NCBI GenBank assembly: GCA_030704615.1
Contig: CM060731.1
Coordinates: 54,668,221-54,732,220 of the forward strand
Direction: 5' to 3'
Source of the DNA: Takakia lepidozioides
Lineage: Eukaryota > Streptophyta > Takakiopsida > Takakiales > Takakiaceae
DNA: 64,000 nt
The position numbers and the translations under genes were made by a program. The notes under the pieces are model-generated. The model saw only the letters and a list, made by a program, of their open reading frames with translations. It ran no database searches and was not told where the DNA came from. This document shows, one piece after another, positions 20,501-34,400 of this stretch; the stretch's first letter is position 1, and the number at the start of each line of letters is the position of its first letter.

Positions 20501-21700
20501 GAACACCATTTTAATTAAATCCGGACTTTTCACTTAAATCCGGACCAAACTTGATACACGACAAAATTGAATTGAATTAAATTAATCAATAAATAATGTT
20601 TAAAAACAAATATATCTAATCATATTTAATCATTTAACTTAGAAACAAAATCAAAGGGCTTAAAAAACTGTTGATTATTGAGATTTAAATGTAGCAAGAC
20701 TTTTAAGAAGTTATCATTATACAAATTGGATGACATATTAGTTATAGTCAATTTAATTGTCAAGGGGGTCTAGCCTGATACAATTGAGATATCATTATAT
20801 TTGTAACATGGTTGATGTTATAATTTGAGTCAAAGCGTCAATATTGACAAGTTTGATCATTAAAATTGAAATTTTATTGAATCAAACACTTAGCAAGCAA
20901 ATATAGGATTTAGAGCAAGAAAAGTGTCGATGACAAAAAATTATTCACATGTCGATATGAACTATCAATCAAATATCCCAATCAATCTATTGTATCCAAA
21001 AGCAAGAATTGTTTTTCCTCAATGAGGTTCAAACATGGATATAAGCTACTACTGATATGATTTATGATAAACATATTTAATATCAATGAAAAAATATATG
21101 CAAGTTTGTATTTTACCTGTAAATACTTTCAATCAATATCCCAACCAATCTATTGTACTACCCAAAGTTATATCCTACATCCAAGCTGAAAACTAAATTT
21201 AATTGATACGCTTGAAACATTTGGATTAAGTTTTAGGATATACTACCCGCGTTTAGGTCTACAAAAGCTACTTGGATGAAAAACAGATTTGGGATAGAGT
21301 ATAAAAATAATCAATTGAGGATCTCAAACTGTGACTCTAATATACTTTATTCTACCCCAAAGCTCGAGAAAACAAATTTGAATGAGCTTCAAACATTAGA
21401 AGGTGGATTTTGGGGTAAAGGATTTATGGTACTAAGCAAAAAATCCACAAGAACTAAAATTTATAGAAGAGTGTTTAGGACCTATAGAATCATTCAATTA
21501 AATGTCCCAACTATGATTGTATCATATGCCAGTGCTAGAAGTTGTTTTTTGTAATGAGCTTCAAACATGGATATGAAGATTTTGGGGTATACTATCCTAG
21601 TAATGGACAAAGTTTTTTCTACAACAAACTTACCAACCTTGTCTTTTTACGGCTATACTCGTTTGAAATCCAATAAACATGACTAGCTAGCAGCAGTCAT
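20501..21700. repeat. AT-rich degenerate tandem repeats
   Basis: A strongly AT-rich block contains recurring motifs such as ATCCCAAYCAATCTATTGTA (about 20,968 and 21,137) and TTCAAACATGGATAT (about 21,028 and 21,560). This suggests two to four diverged copies of a unit of a few hundred bases. The longest frame (21,276-21,554) has no recognisable family. Likely a decayed repeat, class unknown. Confidence 0.5.
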
Positions 21701-24700
21701 CCGGCAGATTGATACCAGATTCAATATACCAAAAGCTTCACCACCATGAGACATCTTTCCAAATACTCAAATTTGTTAGACTATTCATCGACATCAGAAG
21801 ACAAATCAATGATATTGCTTGTGTGCTCTGTCTTCTTGTCTCTCTTCCTCGTGACCTCATTGAGTCCAGATTCTCCAACATCCTCCGTGTCCAGCCTTCA
21901 ATCTCTCTTCTTATCATGCCGGCGATCTTGGATAGAAGGGTGTGGGAAATGATTTGCTTAGGAAGAAGAGACCTTCAATATTCTCGGATCACTGTTACAG
22001 ATTCCAGAGATAGGCTTCGGAGAGAGGCTTCGCTTATGCCCACTCGCTACACAGTGCTCATCTGAACCTCCCATTCTTCTTGTGAGATGACTGACCTGCA
22101 CTCGACCCCCACGAAGCTTCCAAGTTTCTAGCTCGCGGAGTTGGTGACTTGCTTGGTGATGTGAGCTTTCAGAGTCCCCCATGGTGAGGAGCTTGAGCAG
22201 AGGCTACAGTGTGCAGAGTGCTAGATAAGCATAAAGGTTTGGAGACGGAGGCATATCTTTCATTGATAAAGCAACACACTATATACATGAGGCAGTCCTG
22301 CTAAAAATATCCCAGAGCGGTGCATGTCTATCTCGCTAAAGATATCCCTGAGTATCTCTCCGAAACTATAGCTGCAACGATGAGCCCACCGCTCGCTCCT
22401 GAGTTCATGCCTGCGATGAAGGTTCCAAGTGGCTAGCATCTCAGCTTGACCACTTGACCATTGACAGGTGACTCTCAACTGACTCGCTCCAATCCCTTCG
22501 TAACGACCCCCACATCTTTGTCTTCTACATTCATGAGCTTCATTACTTTTTGGGCGACTTCTGGATTTCGCAAGCAATTTACTCGTGCAGAAAGAGGATA
22601 CAGACCTGTCCGATCAAGACTTCTGATCATCTCGACTTAGCATGAGAGGTGAAGTCTCCAGTGCTAGGCCAGTGCTCCTCCACGTCCGTCTGTCACAACC
22701 CTCCCCTCTTCCCCCCCCCCCCCCCCCCCCCGGGTGTTGCATCTCCATTCTAATTGATAGTTTTCGCTCGAGTAGCATACCACAAAAAATGAGTAGTCTT
22801 AGATCAGTGCGACATAAGTCTACACATTGCGACTTGCAGAATTCGATGCTGCAGAAATTCAGCAGCATCGTGGACCGACACAGACATTGAGAAAGCGACA
22901 GTGAGAGGGCGAGACCATGGATGGACTGGAGGGCTCGGGTGTGGAGCAAGCTCCCTTCCGAGTTGTTGTAGCCTGCGAGGAATTCGCCGTGCTTCAAAGT
23001 GCAAGTTTTGGATCCATTTGTTGGTTGCTGGACAACCATGGACCTACAATGCCTGCGACAACATTTGCCTAAATTGGGTTTCCGGTTCCCCGTGTGACTT
23101 GTGTCAGCGGCAGGAGGTCTGCTCTTATCACGTCACGAACAAATGTTGTTCATGGTCAGTACACTGTGTACAATCCGCTGCAGACCACTGCCCGCCCTAC
23201 CTTGCGAGGGCTCCCTGTCGAAGCTAGGATGTTGTTGGTGCACCAGGACGGCTCCTACAAGTTCTGATGGTAAATAGGGAGTCGGAGTTTGTTTTGAATG
23301 GAACATGTTTCCAAGAGACAAAAAACAAAAAGGAATGATGTACTTGTACTGTGCTGACCCTATTAATTAATATACCTATGGTTCGTGTTTATTGTTTTTT
23401 TTGGGACTTCTGTGTGCAGGGCCCACCACTTATTAACTATTAAGTAGTAACTTAATAAGTACTAGGCAAAGGGCTCTCCTTTATATACCCTCTCAAGGCG
23501 GTGGGACCTTCTAGAAGGTTGCCCTGTGACAGGTGAGCCCTAGAAATGGGCATGCCACACCTTCTTCCTTCTTACCAATTTGCAGCCTGAACCCTTCCCC
23601 ATTTAATAGCTGTCGGCTTCATGCCTTGTTTTTTCTTACCCCCCTTACATGAGGGTTACTAATTCAAGTGGTGGTGTAGCTTACTATATCACCCGCTTTT
23701 TAATTCCCGGACCACTCTCTAATCTTCACCCCCCTTCAAACCTGGGCACCTTATTTATTGAATGTGAAGGCTGTAGCTTGAAACTGTTTCAACACCTCCG
23801 GGATGCGGTGCCCACTTGTGAGGGGACACCAAATAATCTTAAGTTATATGATGGACTGCAGCCTATCCATAAATTGCCTTAACCTTTTCATGTGAAAAAA
23901 ATCAATGGCAGTCACATCCAGGATCCAGGATACTTCAGCATAAATTGCCAACATGGGTTTATTTAGTGGTGACCTTGCTGGAGGACTCAAGGAAACATTC
24001 ATCTCAATGGACCATCCACCCGCAAATCTGTTTCGAAGTAAGTGAATTTGAACAATCCAAGTGCCCAAAACTCCCTTTTGACAGTAAATTGGAATCTTGA
24101 AGTGTTTCTCTCTCACTTTCAAGCAAGTGATATTAAACCTCCTGTCAAGTGTTATCATAGCTCTCTCAATGAACTAAGCAAGGCTTCCCTCAAATGTCCC
24201 AACAGGGTGGTTTCTGATACCAGAGCTTTTAATAACTCTCCTAGCCCTGGGCCTCACTGGCCATCCTATCTTTGTCCATCCAGCACCATCTGGAAAGCCA
24301 GTTTCATTAAGTTTGTGAGCTTCCGATTGCAGTGACAGTGTACACTAACATGAGAATGTGAAACACAATCAGCTCCATTTTCTTCCAATGGAACTTGTTG
24401 AGATTAAATGTCCGTAAGCCCAGCAAGTTGCAAGATAGCTCCATACAAAGGAAAATATCCATTGTCCCTGCACTTTCCCTTCAGCAGGGGAGTGCCCTGC
24501 TGTCCTGGCAGGCGCCACAGTACTGCAAAACAAGGTTCAGAAGATAGCGAACCACATTTTTGGAGCATGGAGGTTTAAGGGATTGGTCGCCCATTCATTG
24601 TGTGTCTCCTAGGAAGGCCGCCCTCACTGGCGTGTGGGCCCACTCAAGGACAGCCCTTGATCTTTCAGAAGCTCACCTGCCCTCAACCTCCTGTTGCGCT

Positions 24701-25425
24701 CTCGTGATGACCTGCTAGAAATCAACATCAAAGTGTCAATTAATGCTTAATTGACCCCTACTGGTGACAGGTCAACAGGGTTATGCAGATGCATATCTTC
24801 AATGTTGATACTACTGACTGCACGAACTATATGGAATTCGGCATGCAATTATGAAAGCCCCAAGTGGAGGCTTTCAAGCTAGCTAATCTAAAAGGTTTGC
24901 ATAGATGTTTGCTCAATCTGTGGTGCTGTCAGTTTGCGCCTACGTGTGCTGGTGTCCTCCAGAAGTGGGGTGGGGGCCGACTCTTCTACCTCCTCTGTTC
25001 TGCACGTCCCATGTGGCTGGTCGATCGTCTTGCCCTGAGAAGAGTACCCCAGAACACTGATAAGACTGACAATTACAGGAAGTCTTGAACAGTGCAATCA
25101 ATAGAACAATCATAGTGGCCCTGTCCTTTTGTCCAAGCCAGTAGCAACTCATGCTTTGCTCACTGCTAGATAGATTCAGGAGTCTTGCTCGAAAAATGAA
25201 ACTGGCTCAAATGTATAGTAAGATCTACCCAATCTGAGAGTCAACTCTTTGTCCAGCTTGGTGCTTTTCATGTCAGTTGGAACAAAAACAGATTACTTGC
25301 CTTAACTATACAAGATAAATGCTGATTAGTGACTTGCAGACATCCAAAAAAATCAGAAACAACCATGGAAAACACTTGTCCTACTCGTAGACCGCAGCTG
25401 CTCAATCCTTCCAATGATGGTGTCC
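21701..25425. other. Intergenic stretch with no recognisable gene
   Basis: Only short frames without family signatures are present. A run of 21 C residues is at 22,711-22,731. The part from about 22,190 to 22,640 has the look of a retrotransposon terminal region, but I could not pair it with a second copy. The stretch lies downstream of the CPL1-like gene. Confidence 0.5.
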
Positions 25426-28400
25426 TTAACCAAACCTCCTCACAATTATCCTTCTTCTAGCACGAGTGGAAGACGACCTAGTTTCTGTGGGATGGAAAAG
25501 ATACCTAGGGCCGCTGCTTCTCTTATGTGAGTGAGAATGCAATGATGATTGCAACACTTGTAATGCCTCTTCTGCAGCCTGCCAGGAGAAACCAAAAAGA
25601 AAAACTAGTTCTGTTGGAAATTCTCTTCCTGCCCTTTTGTGATCTAAGATAGAGAGAAACTCTGCTGAAGACAGTGTAATAAGAGACATTGCCCCTTCCG
25701 GGTATTGTGACTCTATTTTGTGATGAAAGATGCTTGCCAATGCACTATATTTATCTTGACGTAGCCTTTCGGCCATGGGAAGGTGAAGAGAGTGGGCCCA
25801 CTACTGGGCCCACTACCTGTGGAGAGGACACAATTCCAGTGCACTGAAAAACACTCATACTGAAAAATAAGAAAGAATGAACCAATGGAGATCCAGAGGG
25901 CCTGTGGACATTGTGCACAAACCAAAGGATGAAATGCACAAAAATGAAGTGGCGCCTAAGGGAGAACTTCAGTCTTAATAATTAACAGCTTGTATCAAAG
26001 ACAAGGACTCAGAGAGAAAAAGAAACACTTGTCTTCTGGAGTCTCATAAGTAGCACAGTTAGCAGTATTTTGTGGGAGGCATTGGGTACCACTGCTATCT
26101 TCAGTGTGGTGGCTGACTCAAACTATTGGGCGTACAGGAGTAATATAGGGCATTCTTTGGTCTGTTCCTCTGGTCAAGATCGTATTGCTCATCATCGTTT
26201 GATCCAAACAGCCTTACGTCAGAATTTCTTTCCTTCGGGTTATTGCCTTTGCAGGTAGGTTTGAAATTTTGGCTCTTCAGGTGGCAGGTGCTACCAGTTC
26301 AAGCTTAAGGCTGCATCCCTGAAATGCCTCCCTAAACTGTGGCTGGGCTGGTGGGCAGCGTACACTTCCAGTGAGTTCAGTTTTCGTTTTCACAGGGCTC
26401 CCATTTGGCAGCTTCTCTTACCTTGATTAACATAGCCCTTAGAGACTTTCCTTGGCTTTGCAAAAGTATGACATGGACAGGGTTTTCATGATGCATGATC
26501 TGGCGTCTTGCCTTTTTCTGGAGTTAAAGAGAAAAGAAAAAACACTGAATGACCCACACACACCCACCTGATGCTTGGCTGTATCCCATAGGGGCCCACT
26601 TCCCTTGCCCAAAATGCGTCCTCCAACCTCCGCCTGCCATGATAGGCCACCAGCTGTTCAGCCCTTCCTACTGCTACGAAACTGAGAGTGCCTCATAGTT
26701 GTACTACACTTGTGCTAAACAGCTCTCAGTGGATACATACTTCTTGATTTGGAAAGAAACACTGAAGAAACTACATGCTTACCAAGTAGAGGTTCCCAGT
26801 ATGGTTCCCTTACGGTCTAGCAACTCTGCCAAAAAAGCAGACGTTATACAATAATGATGGACATACCTGACAATGCAAAGTCCGACGGTAACCAATCCCA
26901 CTTGATGGCAGAGCTTTCCATTGCACATTAATGCCCTGCATTGTACACTAGAATGCACGAAGACAACCTTTCAATGAGAATGAACTACTTCTAATGTGGG
27001 TCAAGTAGCATCTTATGCCCATACAGAAGAGACTGTACTCATAAGACGTTTCCTGTAGCCTTGTGGACATAGACCCTCATACAGAAGAGATTGTACTCTT
27101 AAAACTTTGTTTACTGGAGAGAAGAGAGACTGTGACTAGGATGGACTGGATTTGCACTTGATGACATCAATCATTCCGTCATTGAAAACAGACATGCCTA
27201 TGGAAAAGTAGCTTGCAGTCCATTGCAGAATTTTCAGAACTGTGCAAATGGTATCTACCGCCATGGGTAAGACAAATAAGAGGGAGGGAGGAGGGAGAAT
27301 GGAGTGGCAAATTTCTTGCTGTATACAATAACTTCATACATCCCAATATCACAGCTGAAACGAGATTTCTGCCTAAGAGGCTCTGTAGAGATGTACCAAG
27401 TCCTTCAATGCAGTAACAGGATTATATGAAGGCTCCTTTACGGGTCGATATTCCCCAAAAGGGTCATGCCCTGAGGTGCTAGCAATAGGGGTGTCACCAT
27501 CCATGGCTACTGACCCAATACCAGCAGATAATGAAGGATCTCTTGGACTGCGGCCCAGTACCCGGTCCTCTTCCCCTGGTCCTGGGTAAGCAATGCTAGT
27601 TGGCTCCGATCCAAGACCTGCAGAAGGGTTCCCTGTATAAGCAGATACATAAGACTGTTAGCCCTAAGATCAGGAAGAAAGTCAGCACAGGCCTCATGTA
27701 CAAAGAGCGGCCCACGTCTTTCTGTTGATGCCCTTTTTATAATCTCGAATGGCTGCGGTCTCCAATCATACCACTTATGTTCCATAAGTCGTCACCTAGA
27801 TGGAAAAGAGCACCGCTGTACAAAATGCTAACAAGGGAAACCCTGAATCTCAACTCAGCGTCCCTCTGACACGACATACATTGCAGAACAAACAAAAACC
27901 TCAATCACCACATTGCTAAGTGAATAAATGCCAATCCAGAAGGGTAGAAGAGCCAGAAGCCACAATACACCAACACCAAGCTTGAAAAGGCCACATGCTC
28001 ACTAACAAGAAAATTATACGATAGAACATAAAACAGAGATTCCTACGCGAAATTATTTTATCAGTCCCTTGTCTATATGTCCAGAACCCAAAATTTTGAC
28101 GTACTTGCTAGGTAGCGAAGAGCAGCTTCAGCAGCATTGTACTTGGCCTCTTTCTTAGTTCGGCCAGTGCCTTCTCCCACTTTATCCCCTCCAAAAGATA
28201 TCTGCCACCAAGGACAACAATGTCTTTTCTTTATCACTGGCTCACACACCAGCAGGTATCAAGCATAATACAAGATCCTTTTCATGCTATGACTCCATGA
28301 ATGTACACACGATCATTCAGTTTGACAGGTATACATGCGTAGGGACCTATGACTAGTACAGATGGGTGATAATTTGATAATCTCTAAAAGCCATTAGGAA

Positions 28401-31400
28401 GCATACATAACCTTCTAGATGTGTCCTTTGCACAACAAGAGAAAGAGAGGTGTGAGAGAGAAGCAGATATAAATTATTACATCCGGTGCAGGCCCAAGGG
28501 ACCCTATGACACAGGGGAGAGGAAGAAAGAAAAGATTATTATCAAATCTCCTGCACTGTTGTTCTATCTGCCAATTCAACACAGAAATGTCCCATGTGCC
28601 TAGGATTGCCCTGAAAGGCCACTGAGGAGGGGGGGGGGGGGGAGGAAGAGAATAGCCTGCCCCTTCCCTTACAGCCAAAAACCCAGAGAGAAAATGACAG
28701 GAGGGTTTGTATCCTAGAGGCTGACCATTGCGAAAGGTCAGAAGTCCTCCCAACTGCTGACCAGTCAAGGAAGGTTAGGAGTCTTGCATAGAGACAACTT
28801 AGGTTCAACTGCAATACTTCAGTACATCCTTAAGGATCTTCTTGCTAATCAGCATGTTTTCCAAGGTGCTGCACATCAGAACCTCCTTCCTCTAGTTTCA
28901 TTGCAGGCATGTTCTGCAGAGGCTCTGTTAGGTGGATTAGAATCTAGAAGTTTTGTCTCTGAGATGTCCCCTCCCCATGTTGACCTTCGGCACCCGAGGT
29001 GGTTCACAGGTGGCTTGTGCTTCAAGTAGCTCTGCGATCCTACCCATCTGGATTCCTGCAGACTTCTGTTTTGAGCTGCTGGACAGCCTTTGGCCTCTTT
29101 GTTGCATTTTTGGGAATCCTTGCCTTTATGGCTTATCTAGGCCTTGATTAGAGTTTGATCTATGGTCTTGTCCCTTAACTCTTTAAGAAATACCATTAAG
29201 AAGAAAACAACATTCTGAGATGAAGTTTCCTCACCAAGCTTGTCCAGGTTTTTTGCCCGTTTCTTCTATAAACCTTCAAAACAGAGACAAAGAAAATAGA
29301 GTCCACTACATCCATAGGAAGAAAGAAAGGAAGTGAAAGAGAGATAAAGAAATAAAGAAACTGTAGAATGTTCAAAGGGGCCCCCCCAAGGGCACATGAG
29401 TAGGACAACAAGAAAACCACATCCAGTAAAAGAACGTACTCAGAAGACTTTGTTTGCAGTAGCCTTGTGACCCACATCAATTACAAGAGAGAGAGGGAGA
29501 GAGGGGGGGGAGAGAGAGAGAGCACCTCAACATTGAACCCAAGTTGTGACGATGTCCTCAACACAGTCCGATAATGCACCTAGACCCCCAGCCAATGATC
29601 ACTCACCTGGATTAGCTTTCTCTATCTCTATCTGTGTCCAAGGCAATGAGACAGGAGGATGGTAAGAGCAGCTGACTCATGTTGAGGCTTTTTTGACACT
29701 AATTTTGGGGCTAGCTGACGTCTAAAATGAAATGACTTCACTCCATCATTCTTCCATGATCCATCCCATCGTAGTCCCACATCGTAGTCCCACATCTACT
29801 TTTTCCTCCTGTTAACAATCTAACTAAACATGTGATCAACACCATCACTGGACAAGCCTAAAACACACTTGACCTTAAATAAAGTACTTGATTCCCAACA
29901 AGATGCCTCACCACCCTAGTGCTCTGCACTAAGTGACATCAAATCCCTGCGGTATTATTAGGTTCCTTTCAAACAATGCACGATGTCACCCTCTATCCAG
30001 CAAGAGGCATCACAGTCTTCCAAACAAGGTCAGAAGCTTACCGGGACCTTTACTTTTTGGCCTATCTCATGCAGATAACTAATTGCATTAATATTGACAC
30101 CCAGTCGAGGAGGCGCATGAAGGTGGTGCTCCCTTTGACCCCCAATGTGCCCAGCACTTGCTACCTCTTCATCATCTGGTGTCATTTGAACCATGTAAGA
30201 TTACTTCGTGTGTGATACAACTTCATAAGCACCAAGGAGCTCAGCATACATCAAAAGTCTCTCCACAAACACAAGGAACAAGAGAAAGAGAACGGCAGAA
30301 GAATCAGTCCAATCAAATATTGTGTTGAAGGAGGCCAAAGGGCCTCTGGTGCAAAGCAAACCAAGGTCCCAAAACAGTCAAGGACAGAGTGCATCATCAT
30401 GTAAGCTGCTAAGGATACGTCCTCATAGCTCAAGGCCTTAAACGATATGTGCATGTGTGCATGAGAGGGAGAGAGAAAAATTAAAACCGCGACGACTCAA
30501 AACATTGAAGAAAGGACGAAAAAAGAACTTTATAATGTCCACCCACAAAGTAGAACAACAATCAAGACCCACATCAAAGACAAAGTGCATGATGCAGGTA
30601 AACTGCCAAGCACTTCTGGTCCTTAAAGCTAAAGGCCTTGAGTGTCTCAGAAGAGCCACGTAGGGAAGAAGAAAAAGAAATGATGCTTGGTATCCACCTT
30701 TGGGCATGGTGCAGGCTGGCCAAATCCTAGTCTTTATGTTAAGCCATATGTTTCGCCCAATCTGAAAATTGTGAGCCAGCTCTGGATATTCCCAAAGCCC
30801 CAGTGAGTGGAGGCTACTGTGGACAAGTGATAAGGAAGCAGGATGTAGTTACCCTGTTGTCAATCCAGTTCTAATTGTAGGCATGGAGTTTTGAGGTTGG
30901 CAGACTTAGGCCCTATGTCCCAATCATATCTTCTGAGAGAGATTGTACTCATAAGACGACGTTTGCCGTAGCCTTGTGGCCATTGAGAGATATCTTCTGA
31001 GAGAGAGAGAGAGAGAGAGAGAAAAAGGAGAATACAAAAGCTTTTAAGATCAAATCTGTGTGCTGTGAAATGTAAGGGATGGATGGGTCAAGCAGGCAAC
31101 AGCTAAGAATAGCAACCAATTAAGTTAAATAACCAACCTGAAAGAGCAGAAGGATCTAGTCTTTGCCTTTTCTCTGCAAAGAAAACCTGTTACACAAACA
31201 TGCCTATCGATTTAGTGTTCCAAACCCACAATAAACCAACCCTGAGCCTCAAGCTTTATTGGAAGATCACCTGCCTGGGTAAATGAACATTCCTGAGTAG
31301 TCCATTCATCCAAGAAATAAGAAATGGACCACTCTTCATGAACAAAAGTCTCCAAATTAGTGCAAACATATGCCCCATGACCTTATACCCACTTGTTGCT

Positions 31401-34400
31401 AACAGGACGTATACCTCTTCTTGAGGCCGGCGCCGCCTCGGATCACGGGGTGCCCGCTCACCAACAAAGGGGCCATCAGTAAAACCAGGAGGGCCCTGTA
31501 CTCGTTGCCGACTCTCAAATGACGGGGATTCTGGCTCAAGGATCAGCTCTGGTGACCTGGTAGGTCTCCGGGGGCTCATCTCTTCTTCAGTTCCAAGCCA
31601 CCCTCCTGCTGGTGCAACCACCACTGGAATTTGCACTTGCAAGGACGGCAGCTGCACCCCTGTAAAATCTGAGTCCTTGTCACGACCATGCAGAGTATCC
31701 TGACCATGCTGCAAAATCAGCAGCCGCCGACGAGTGTCAGGGTCAATGTCAGTCTCTGGGACCTCTCCCTCCTCTCTGGCCGGAGACCCTTGGATTCCTG
31801 CCTCTGGCATACGGGATGACACTGCGCTCAAAGGTCTTTGCAGGACCGGAGCTGGAAGAGAGTAGTAGCCACTCTCTGCTGAGTTGGAGTATGATGGCAT
31901 GTCGCCTTGCCCAATGTCTAATGCAAACATCCTGGATCGAACTGTGGGAGTTGGTATATGAGATGTTGGTTGGCCAGCCTGTTGAAACGGTGGCCGTAAT
32001 GACAACCTCAAGTCTTCATCCATTGGAAACATCCGTGGATGCACGAGTCCATTTGTCCCCTGGTAACAAATTTAACGTGACAGCCTGTCAGGAGCCCATT
32101 AGTACTATTCAATTCCTCAAGAGGAGAGCACATGAAAAGCCCATACTGAGAGTCTGCTATTGCCTGCATGAACAAATCGACCAGGTATGAAGGCTATTTC
32201 AAGCATAGTAATGAATTGCACCAACAATGGACCCTCAGTAGCTGGTGAGTAGTAAAACACCTGGGAAGGGAGAAATCGATTTAACAAAGAAAACTTTTTT
32301 GCATCTTAGGTTTGGTAGTGGTGGTAAACCCCTCTCAATCAAAGTCCGAATCTTAACCTGGGGTTGCAAATTCGCTTCATCTTCTTCCATGTTGGCCATG
32401 CTATCAGTAATGTCCTTTGTGCCGTTTGTTGCAAAGTTTGGAACCACATCTTCCAATATAACCTGGCACATACGCAGATCACCAATGCCATAAATCTCAA
32501 ACGTCTTTGGAGATAGACAACTTGTAAGAAGAATAGCTTGAGCAAACAATCATATCCGCAGACAAGCTAACACCATGGAGTATCATATAGATTTTCCCAC
32601 CTCAGGAAGGAGGTAACTGCTAACGTCAGGGGCCTTTGGAAGAGTTGAAATATCTGTATCGAACCGTGCATCTGCGATTTGCTGTGCTAGATTTTCAACC
32701 AGTTCTCTGCAAAGGAAATCATAGCTTCATTACATACTCATTGGATAAGATTATAATGAATTAAAAATTCCTGACAACAAACTTGGTGGATGCCAGGTAC
32801 ACCTCTGCTTCATACTTGAACTCAGCAATCTAGAGAGAGCTGTAGAAAAGAGTTCTCTGCGTGTGACCGGTCGCATTTGTATCATATGTCTGACACTGCT
32901 TGTTAGGTGTTGCTGTCCACAAGTACTATGGGTTTCAGGTGGACATAGTGAACCTTCTCTATTCCTTCTCTCTTTCTTTCCTCCTTCCTTCCTCACTCTT
33001 CAGTAATGGCTAACGCTGTTAAACTGTCACCTGAGATGTTTTTGCTAGATGAAATCTTCCAAGTATAACCGAACAGCCATACAAATTATCTTTAAATTCA
33101 GACATTCTGTAAAACTCCTACAAGACATTCTAGCACAGGCAGGGACCCCCTTCTTCCCTTTTCTAACCTTCCCTCCACTCCCTACATTCAACCCACTCCA
33201 AGAGTCAAACAAGTCTGTTCTCTCTCACTCCATAGTTTTGGTTTTCCCATCTTTGTGGTCTTAGTTCATTTGAGGGTATTCAAAAGTACAAGCAAGCAGG
33301 TAGCCAAAACCAAGCAACCATAAACAAACCAAGCAAAGAGAGAACTCACTTGACAAAGCCACCACGCACATTACATGCTATGTTCCTTGCAATACAAAGA
33401 GGCGGCGGGTCTCTGATGGTCTGCTCCCAAAGCCCACATGCCCACACCTCTGTCATCAGCGTCCGAATGTGTCTTTACCAAAGATGGTAGGGACTAGATT
33501 CACCAGACCCACATGACATATGCTCCAAAACATGTCACAACCAAAAATGTAGATGCTAGGCTTATTACCTCTGCCTTTGGATCAGAATAGGGTTGGAATG
33601 CCTGCACTTCATGCACACGAGGTTGATCCACCTTCTCCCATACAGGTATCCACGAGTTTTGTTCATTCGATTATCCACCTCCCGTCCATCACCAGATCAT
33701 CGGTCACTCGCATACCATTTTTGAATGGCTGGCCTCAGCCATTTTTTCTCTGCGCAGGTGCGCGGACCAAAACCTATCTTGAGATGCAAGAGAAGTTCTC
33801 TCCCCTCATGCGAACACAACACACTAGACATAATCAGAAGCTCTCCTACCATGTTTTTTTGTTAGCTTTCTTCAATTTTCATTCATGTGACATGAAGTGT
33901 GTCTACTGTTTCCATATGAGATGAATGTAGCACACCACACACTTACTAGATGTGCAACAGGAAAGCACACAAAAACTTAAGTGTTATTTGTTAATCTTCG
34001 TTTCTAACCATGAACCTACTGAATATTTTGAATACCAACCTCGACAAACCAGAGCAAGTGAAGAGAGACTCTCAACAAATTCCCAAATCTTGGACATGGA
34101 GAACACATGTTTAAATAACTGACAAAGCCAGCACATGCAGGACCCAATCTAGACACTCTGTTAGATTGGAGTACAAAGCTTTGAAAATTGTCTGTGTAAG
34201 ATTCTGTCATTACCGGATTTTACCCAATTAACTCGCTCGTTAAGCTCACGTGGATGGATGAGGCGTGACTCTGGGTCCAGCAGTCGCCACATCTCAAGGG
34301 CATAATCTCTTCCCGACATGGTGCATATGAAGACTTCAAATCGCTTGCGGCCCTTCGCTATTACATAGCTTCTCAATTCTTCCCAGGCCGGTCGTAGCCG

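Noticed and set aside
22711-22731. Poly-C run as a functional element
   Set aside because: Together with the similar runs near 28,630 (as G) and 60,647 it may be a simple repeat or an assembly feature; nothing links it to a function.
22614-23039. Minus-strand frame of 141 codons as a gene
   Set aside because: It runs through a poly-C tract (a glycine run), has no family signature, and competes with equally long frames on the other strand.
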